From Gnetum montanum (taxonomy: Eukaryota > Streptophyta > Gnetopsida > Gnetales > Gnetaceae): a DNA stretch of 64,000 bases. The position numbers and the translations under genes are program-made. Where the stretch lies: NCBI GenBank assembly GCA_015680685.1, contig MNCI01004661.1:1168417-1232416 (forward strand), read 5' to 3'. The notes below the pieces were generated by a model. That model saw nothing but the letters and a program-made list of their open reading frames with translations. It searched no databases and was not told the origin of the DNA. This document shows, in pieces, positions 57,380 through 64,000 of this stretch; position 1 is the first letter of the stretch, and every line of letters begins with the position of its first letter.

Positions 57380-57890
57380 TTGTTCAAAGCTAGCATATTT
57401 TTTGAAGGAACCTACTTCCTTCATACTTTTGCTAGTTACCATCCACTTCCTACTATGAAGTTTTCCTATTGGATTTCTTGGAAAAGCCTAGCACATCTTT
57501 CCAAGAACCACCAACGTATCTTTTGATGCCCATCATATCTTGCACACCTCTCCCATAACCAGCGTATTAAAATACCAACATATTCTTGGCAGATCAAAAA
57601 CCAACTTATTTGGTTTAAACCAGCATATTTTTTGTTGGAAATAACCCCAACATATCTTTTCAGAACCAACTTAGCGTATCTTTTACTCCAAAATCAAAAC
57701 CCGGCTTATATTCTTAAAACCAGCATATTTTTTTTCATAGAAAAAACCTAATGTACTCTTTGTGTGCTTAGTGTATTTTTGCTGGAAAATCGGTGTATCT
57801 TTTGCAAGAACCTAGTGTATTTATTGCTAGGAAGGCTAGTGTACTTCTCCTGCAAAAAAATAGCCAACGTATTTCCTAGTGCAGGTTGGG
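57380..57890. repeat. AGCGTAT/AGCATAT repeat cluster in the T2 leader
   Basis: More than a dozen short units such as ACCAGCATATTTTTTG, ACCAACGTATCTTTTG and TAGCGTATCTTTTAC, spaced 20-45 bp. They share the AGCGTAT core with the palindromes of T1, and most variants fit CpG decay. The cluster lies between the primer site and gag. Minus-strand frames here are translations of the repeats. Confidence 0.65.
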
Positions 57891-58230
57891 TGAAGTAAGA
57901 TGTGTGAAAGCCGAAAACCTGCCTTTAACATTTTCCAAACCAGTTTCTTCTAATGATCAATTGTAGTGCAAGCCTTTTTTCCTTGCACTTTAAGACTCAA
58001 AAAATCCTGAAATCTATTAAATTTGAATTTTTACTAGTGCAGTGCATACTGCTACCATTGTCACTTGCACTGCACTTGTAGTTGCAGTTTTAACCATCTT
58101 TCATGGCTAAAACCATTTATACCTTGGGTAGTTCCATCTATGAGGATTCTCAATTCAAAAATTATATTGAATATCTAGTTAATGCCTTTTACCAAGTTAA
58201 CTATGTTGTCAATTAACTTGACCAAAATGG

Positions 58231-60900
58231 CCTCAAACCAAGATGTCATACATGTGTATGACCCCAAGGACCCCACTATTATTAAGTGTAGATAATTGCA
58301 CAAACAGAGGGATCAAAGCCTAGATTTTGCCATCATAAATAAAGAGTGTTACAACTTTATACACACCAAAATCCAAGTTGGCCTCCTCATCCCATGTGCG
58401 AAAGCTGAGTCCAAGCATGAGTTTGAGTTGATCCACAGAAATGGAAGGAGTACATCCCTTCCCCATTTGACACAATACAACTAAATGATATCCATACATG
58501 CATATTATCCTAAATGATAGAGATAGATGATTTGAGTGAAGAGGCCAACTCAGAGAATCTTCATGAAGAGCATGATGAAGTTGAAGTCAAACCAAAGCCT
58601 GATAACTTCATAGGAAGCCATTTCCAACAATCGGCTCCACAAGCCACCACACCTAGTTTGACCTCTCCTACCTCATCTATGGGGAAGCTCTCTTAATCCT
58701 CTTCTCCTACCACCTATCCTACTATGCTTGGGTCAACACCCATCATAGCCACTCACCAAGCACAACCTATGCCTCAATCGACCTCCCTTTTCTCATCCAT
58801 GCCTTTTGCCATGCAACCTTGATCTGCATGGTCATCACCTATGATGTTCACCACAACTCATCCCTTCTCCATACCAATGAGCCCCTTAGTATAACTCTAG
58901 GTGACCCAAGCATCTCATATACCATTTGCCCCCTCTATTCCTCAAGTACTTGCTAAAACTTCATTTTCATTGTTTAACCCTCCTACAACCATGATGACCC
59001 AACCCCTTTCGTCCTTACCACTATCCATCGCAAGGTCATAAGCCTCCCAACTTCCCCCATAATAATTCATGCAAATCCCACAACCTACTAGAGTGCCTTA
59101 AGGTCTGGACTAGGCCTTCTAGATGATACAAGACCTCACAAAAGAGTTACATATACTCAAGGCCTCTACTACACAAATGGTAAAAATAATGGACTTTTAT
59201 CAAGATGATCCTATTAGTCCAACCATTCCACAAATAACCCTTCCTTTGGGCATTCTTATCCCACAATTCACAAAGTACAACGATGAGGATGATCCCAACA
59301 CACACCTCACCACCTTCCGTTCTAAGTGTCTATTGCTACAAGCTTGGCCCCACATCATAATGTGAATATTCCCTATGCCCCTTACTGAGAAAGCCTTAGA
59401 CTAGTACTGTGCATTACCAAGAGGATCTATTGCCTCACTAGAAGACTTGATATCATAGTTTGTGAATCATTTTAAGTATAACTTAAAACCAAATACCATC
59501 CTATACCAATTGATGAAAATTGAACAAGGGTCTCTTGAACCTATTTAGAAGTTCACCTAAAGATGGAATACTCTACTCAATCAGATTCCTAGGCCCATAG
59601 TCAAAATCCATCTTCTAACCATCTTCAAGGGGATGGTCAATGATTTCATCAAGTCTAAACTATATTATTTAGACCCATAGTCCCTCAGTTAAGCTTTCTC
59701 ACAAACTAAGAACATAGAGGATGCTACAAAGGCCAGCCATGATCCTGCCTATGTAGCATGTCAGAATAAACACATGAGGAAGGACAAAGAGAGGAAGAAA
59801 TAAAACCATTTAGTCATGGCCATTGTGGCCAAAGATCATAAAACCACATAGTAGTTGAAAATAGATCAACCTAAGGCTCCTACCACAACTAACCAACCAT
59901 TAACATCAAGGGTCTCTACATCAAACAACACAAGGCCTAACTTTGAGAGGAAAGATTAATCGAAGTATACTAAGGTTCCACTAAAACCATCTAAACTCCT
60001 TGACCAATTGCTTACGAGTGGTCTAATCCAATACAAACAAATGGATAAGAATGCTTGTAGGAGGCATGATTGACTATGTGAAATTGCTAGGGATCCCACT
60101 CTAGCAACCAAGGCTAAACCACTAGTACTTAAATACTTTAAAGTTGATCAATTTTACCACTATCATCAATTGCCATGTCATGACACCAATTTTTTTTTAT
60201 CCTTGAAGGATGATTTGCAAAAGATGATAGATAATAGAGAGCTAGTGTTGATGCCTCCAATCTAGTTAGGTCATAAAACCAATTAATACAAGTGTATAAA
60301 GACCCATTGAAGCCAATAATGGCCCATACACAATAGCAACATTCAACACAATGGAGTCATTTGTGATTTAGATACCTCCTTGTGATGAGAGAGGCCCTTC
60401 AACTTCTTCTAGTTCAAGGAACATTTTTGCTCTAAGGATACCATCACTAATGCCTCCCAAAGAACCCTTTATCATTAGAGTACTCCCTCCTACCACAACC
60501 AAAACTACAACCCAAGCTAATCAACATCCTCAAATGGTGGCCAATACAATAACTTCTTTATAGTCCAACAACAAGAAATCATCTAACAAGCAACACAAGA
60601 AGTCTATGCTAAAGCCAAAAACTAAGGAAAATAAGCAAGCAAAGGCTTGAAAGGAGGTGGGCCCACTAAATCCCAAACATGTTTAAGCCATTCCCATGAT
60701 CTCTAATGCTCAAAATGCTTTAACTAGTCAACTAAGGGAGAACCCAAAACAACAAGAAAAGGGAAAGGGGGCTAAATCACAAACCTTGAAACATGAAGTT
60801 CATATCCTAGGTCAAATGGAGGAAGTCAAAGTCAATAAGAGTGAAAAACCAATAGCCATTGATAAAGACTTCCTCAATGCCATGGAATAATTAAAGTAAT
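58231..60900 (+). pseudogene. gag: gag of Tat-type element T2
   Basis: A possible start is MASNQDVIHVYDPKDP at 58231. A proline-, serine- and threonine-rich stretch follows (58620-59050), then the gag core from about 59190: LGILIPQFTKYNDEDDPNTH, FRSKCLLLQAWPHI, PMPLTEKALD, ALPRGSIASLEDLIS, FVNHFKYNLKPN, RWNTLLNQIPRP and ATKASHDPAYVACQNKHM. This is the Retrotrans_gag pattern of the Tat lineage (IP.F..YDG..DP..HL). Nearly all interruptions are TAG. The part from 59800 to 60900 is lysine-rich and low in complexity. Confidence 0.75.
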
Positions 60901-61730
60901 CCTTGAAATAAAATAATACTTTCCTTAGCTTGTACAACCTTGTGATGAATTCTTCTGCACACCATGAAGCCTTAGTAAAGATTTTAACTTCAATTTCCAT
61001 CAGTGAGGATATCCTTGCTAATGAAGAGTCCATCCATGCAGTGATGGTACCACCCTCACCTAGGAAAGAAATGAAGTCAACTACACTAGTGTTTCACAAT
61101 AGTAAGGTAAAAATCAACCCCTAGGATGGCAAGACAATGAGGATCCCTCTCGTCATAACTATAAGGGTTGGGCAGTACAAGATTCATAGGGTATGTTAAT
61201 GATGGAGCAACCACTAACGTTATACCTTACACCATTGTTGAACAATTAGGTCTAGTAAAACATATACAAAACACTCCTACCTTTGCTCTTAAATCCTTTA
61301 GTGGATCATGAGTTGCAGTAAAAGGTTCGATCTCTTTAAATTTTGTAGCGGGGGAATAATACCCCACAACAACCAACTTCTTGATGGTGGAAGAGACACT
61401 AGGATTTAACCTCATCCTGAGGAGGCCTTAGTTAGCTCAATTATAAGCAATTTCCTTTCCCATTCACTAAGAAATTCAGCTACCTTATGAGGGAGATGAA
61501 GTAATTATTCATGGTGATAGTGTAGTTCCCTTGGTGGTCAAAAATGTTGACGTAGAGCAAGGGTCTGAAGTGGAGTTTTAGGAAGAAACTCCTACTATTA
61601 TGAATAAAGTCAAGAAGCCCAATAGAACATATTAGACCGAAACCAACAACAACCAAACCATAGATGCACGATGGGAAGAGCTCCTTTTCAATGTGGTTAG
61701 CAAGGGAAATGAGGAGTGCAAGATTGTATA
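60901..61730 (+). pseudogene. Protease and end of the gag-protease frame of T2
   Basis: MRIPLVITIRVGQYKIHRV leads into an active-site-like NDGATTNVIPYTIVEQLGL (about 61200) after a one-base shift, followed by VAVKGSISLNFVAG and FLMVEETLGFNLILRRP. This fits a retroviral-type protease with DGA in place of DTGA or DSGA. The frame ends WEELLFNVVSKGNEECKIV with TAATAG near 61731-61736. The last segment matches the first 174 bases of the window. The LTR, gag, protease order is therefore visible for this element. Confidence 0.6.
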
Positions 61731-61736
61731 ATAGAG

Positions 61737-62602
61737 ACCCTATACATTTCCTAATCTCTCAAAGATTAGGAAATAGCTACACAATTAAGTGTACCCCCTA
61801 CTCACTTACCCCCTATGTCAATAATCATATGGCATTTTCTTTTTTATTTTTTTAGCCTAGTTTAAACTTTTGTTTACACGTATCACATATAATTTTTCTT
61901 TGCCATATTTTACTTTGTTTTACCCTTATTTTGCACATTGTTTACAACTTATTCTTATTTATAGCTTTCCTTTTATGCTTTTCCTTTTAAAACATAAAAA
62001 TACCATAAAAATTTTAAAACTTGTAGAATCCATAAAAATTGCAAAACATGAATACTTATAAAAATTTTACAATGGCCTACTAAGGCCGAAAACTAGTGGG
62101 ATGGCCTACCAAGGCCTTAAACTAGCAATGCATTTATAACCTTTCTATTTTTTATTTTTATTATAGTCATTATACCTTAGTTTATACTTTGTTTGCCTAG
62201 TTACTTTACATTCTACATGTTGCAAATATTTTTACCTTACAGCCTTATGTCTTACCAAGGTACCTTTATTACATGAGTAAAACGTAAATTACAGATAATA
62301 TACATAAAACTAAAAATGCTAAAAAATATAGGAAAACTTTAAAAACAATAGTTATAACCAAAGTGTCTATAACCCATAGCCATAGTCACACAATGTGGCA
62401 AAAGTTCAATCAACAATGACAATAAAATAAATAAGAGTCTAATAGCCATGGCTACACTATGTAGCAATAAAATAAGTAAAAATCATGTGTCTCAATTGTC
62501 TACCAATGGCTAGGAATACCTAATAAAATAATAATAATGAAAATATCATGACATCAACACCATAACCAATGACAACCGAAAGACATAATGAAACTGGTAG
62601 GA
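61737..62602 (+). other. Spacer of T2 with remnants of the TAAACT array
   Basis: It corresponds to 175-757 in T1. Two array units survive at 62070-62118 (ATGGCCTACTAAGGCCG then ATGGCCTACCAAGGCC, each followed by an AAACTAG-type end). The rest is AT-rich with no gene. Confidence 0.6.
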
Positions 62603-62677
62603 CTAAGGCACAAGTGGAGGGGAAGGAGGAGCATCATCAACATTATCACCATTGGGGCCACTGCAATCACCTGGTGC
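62603..62677 (-). pseudogene. Last exon of the T2 copy of the antisense gene
   Basis: Minus strand: TTGTGGTTGGTGCAG acceptor, then APGDCSGPNGDNVDDAPPSP and a stop at 62603-62605. Placement after the array, orientation, acidic glycine-rich ending and the CTAAG stop context match exon 8 of T1. Upstream exons are cut off by K. It could instead belong to K, but I found no counterpart in G or H. Confidence 0.45.
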
Positions 62678-62829
62678 CTGCACCAACCACAACAAAAACA
62701 AAACAAAAAAATTAATTAGTAACATGTGTATCCAAAAGTATAACGAAACAACAAAATGAAAATCAAAACAAATACAAACTAAACTAAAATATATTAAAAT
62801 AAAAAAAACTTAAACAAATAAACCTAAGA

Positions 62830-64000
62830 AGGTTTGGGTGCAACATCACACTAGATTGTTGCAAATGTGACACTATAGGGAAACATCCCTTAGGATATTC
62901 ATATTGGTAGATTTTACATTTGTCATCATCTATTTTTGAACATGCAACCTCCTCAACTGCTACAGTCTTACCTTTCTACTAATAGTGTTCCCCTCATGTA
63001 TCTTTTCTTCTCCTCCTATCTCTACTACCATTTTCTGTCTTCTTCTTCACCATCTTGAGAACAATTTGGAACTTCTCATCTAAGGAGTTTCGCATTTTAT
63101 CCACCTTCGCCAATATGTTATTAAACAATTTCAGAATTAGTAAGATTTTTCTTGCACCACTTAATCTAGTGGTGCTTCCTCCTTTAAATCATATAAATGC
63201 ATCTCCCTTTTGTGAATAGAGGAATCCCTATTCTACTTATCTGCACTTTCTCTCTTCTTCAACTCTTCTTCATCTTTTGCCAACTAATGAATAAGCCTTT
63301 GGATCTACTAGGCTCTCATCTCTAAAATTCTTCTTTGGGCATAGACCCTCAGAGTTCTCTAGTTTTGTTTCAAAACTCATCTATAATGTTGTAAACTTGC
63401 TCCCTTTAAGAAAATCGATGGCCTGGGCATTAGTGAAAGAGGGAGCAATACCTATCTAAGGCTACATCCAAGGATTCATGGTTTCCTTGCTTTCATCCTT
63501 GGATTTGTTTCCTTAAGTTGGACACTCATAAATATGTCTAGTACTTGTCATTAAATAGCTCTAGCATTGTGCTTCACCTTTGAATGAATTCTAGTTCCAA
63601 AGCCTAGTACCAACTTTTTGCTTCTTTAATGAATGTTCTTGGTAACAACCTTAGCTTCTTCCACTTATTCTTGATGTTCTATAAGGCACATGTATCATGG
63701 AAATCTTGTAGATAATGTTGTGAATCAACATTATATTCCCCTTAAAACTTGAAAATATTCTTCATATCCAACCTTTTAATCCTACTATCTTTCTAATGTC
63801 TACTGAGGATTCAAACTACTTCTGAAACATTAAGCATGTTTCTAGTAGCTAGCAATGGTTCATCATAATTATCATATTCATGATGACCCCTATCATAGCC
63901 ATGCCTCCTATGATGTGTCCTGCTATGGCTTGTTACTCGATGACACTCCTCTTCTTCTTGTGGTCGTCTATGCTCCCAATCCTTGCCATTTCGATAGGCT
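62830..64000 (-). pseudogene. gag: gag of a further Athila-type element K (minus strand, runs off the window)
   Basis: From the right edge inward: an RNGKDWEHRRPQEEEECHRV-like basic-acidic region, DEPLLATRNMLN, IKRLDMKNIFKF, LQDFHDTCAL, WKKLRLLPRTFIKEAKSWY, YCSLFHQ-type (with TAG) CPGHRFS and QVYNIIDEF. Same gag core as G and H. The sequence at 62850-63060 matches the gag C-terminal part of H in order. The left junction near 62830 is approximate. Confidence 0.72.

Overview
The window reads as transposable-element DNA from a land plant with a large, repeat-packed genome. The plant assignment rests on Athila-type Ty3/gypsy elements with a tRNA-Asp-like primer site, Tat-type Ty3/gypsy elements with a second, archaeal-type RNase H, a plant L1-type LINE, and GT-AG introns. 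I found no host gene. Nearly every reading frame is decayed, mostly by C>T/G>A transitions, with an excess of TAG stops.

Region by region. (1) 1-11885 is a Tat-type element, T1, whose 5' end lies outside the window. It holds the end of a gag-protease frame (1-174), a TAAACT repeat array, a multi-exon gene on the opposite strand (5190 down to 758), a second array, a pol frame (RT, degenerate RNase H, archaeal-type RNase H, integrase; 5729-9367), a third array and a 3' LTR region ending near 11885. (2) 11886-16227 holds the 3' parts of two Athila-type elements: C (LTR 13458-14334) and D (LTR 15358-16227), with C apparently inside D. (3) 16423-25259 is a complete but dead Athila-type element A with two LTRs, PBS, PPT and a perfect 5-bp target duplication. 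(4) 25439-25758 holds two tandem tRNA-like (SINE-like) units. (5) 25759-30920 is an L1-type LINE on the minus strand. (6) 30921-34479 is the 3' part of Athila-type element B, with RT to integrase deleted. (7) 34987-56000 is plus-strand element E, broken by a solo LTR F (37397-38347) and by minus-strand element G (38935-54721), which itself contains minus-strand element H (44934-53593). G and H carry gag and an accessory gene but no pol. (8) 55975-62680 is a second Tat-type element, T2, with 5' LTR, gag-protease and the last exon of an antisense gene like the one in T1. It is interrupted by a minus-strand Athila-type gag, K, from about 62830 to the window edge.

The most interesting biology is in the accessory genes. 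T1 carries a gene of about eight exons on the strand opposite gag-pol, placed between the protease and RT modules. It appears to combine an FCP1/NIF-like phosphatase fold that has lost its catalytic aspartates, a domain resembling the putative plant transposon protein domain, and a coiled coil. T2 keeps the end of the same layout. The Athila-type elements carry a sense-strand accessory gene with a related-looking middle and a coiled-coil C-terminus. In T1, H and probably E, short self-complementary motifs of the LTR U3 region recur in front of, or in the leader and first intron of, the accessory gene. That suggests shared control by an element-encoded DNA-binding protein. All domain names are by eye; no search was run.
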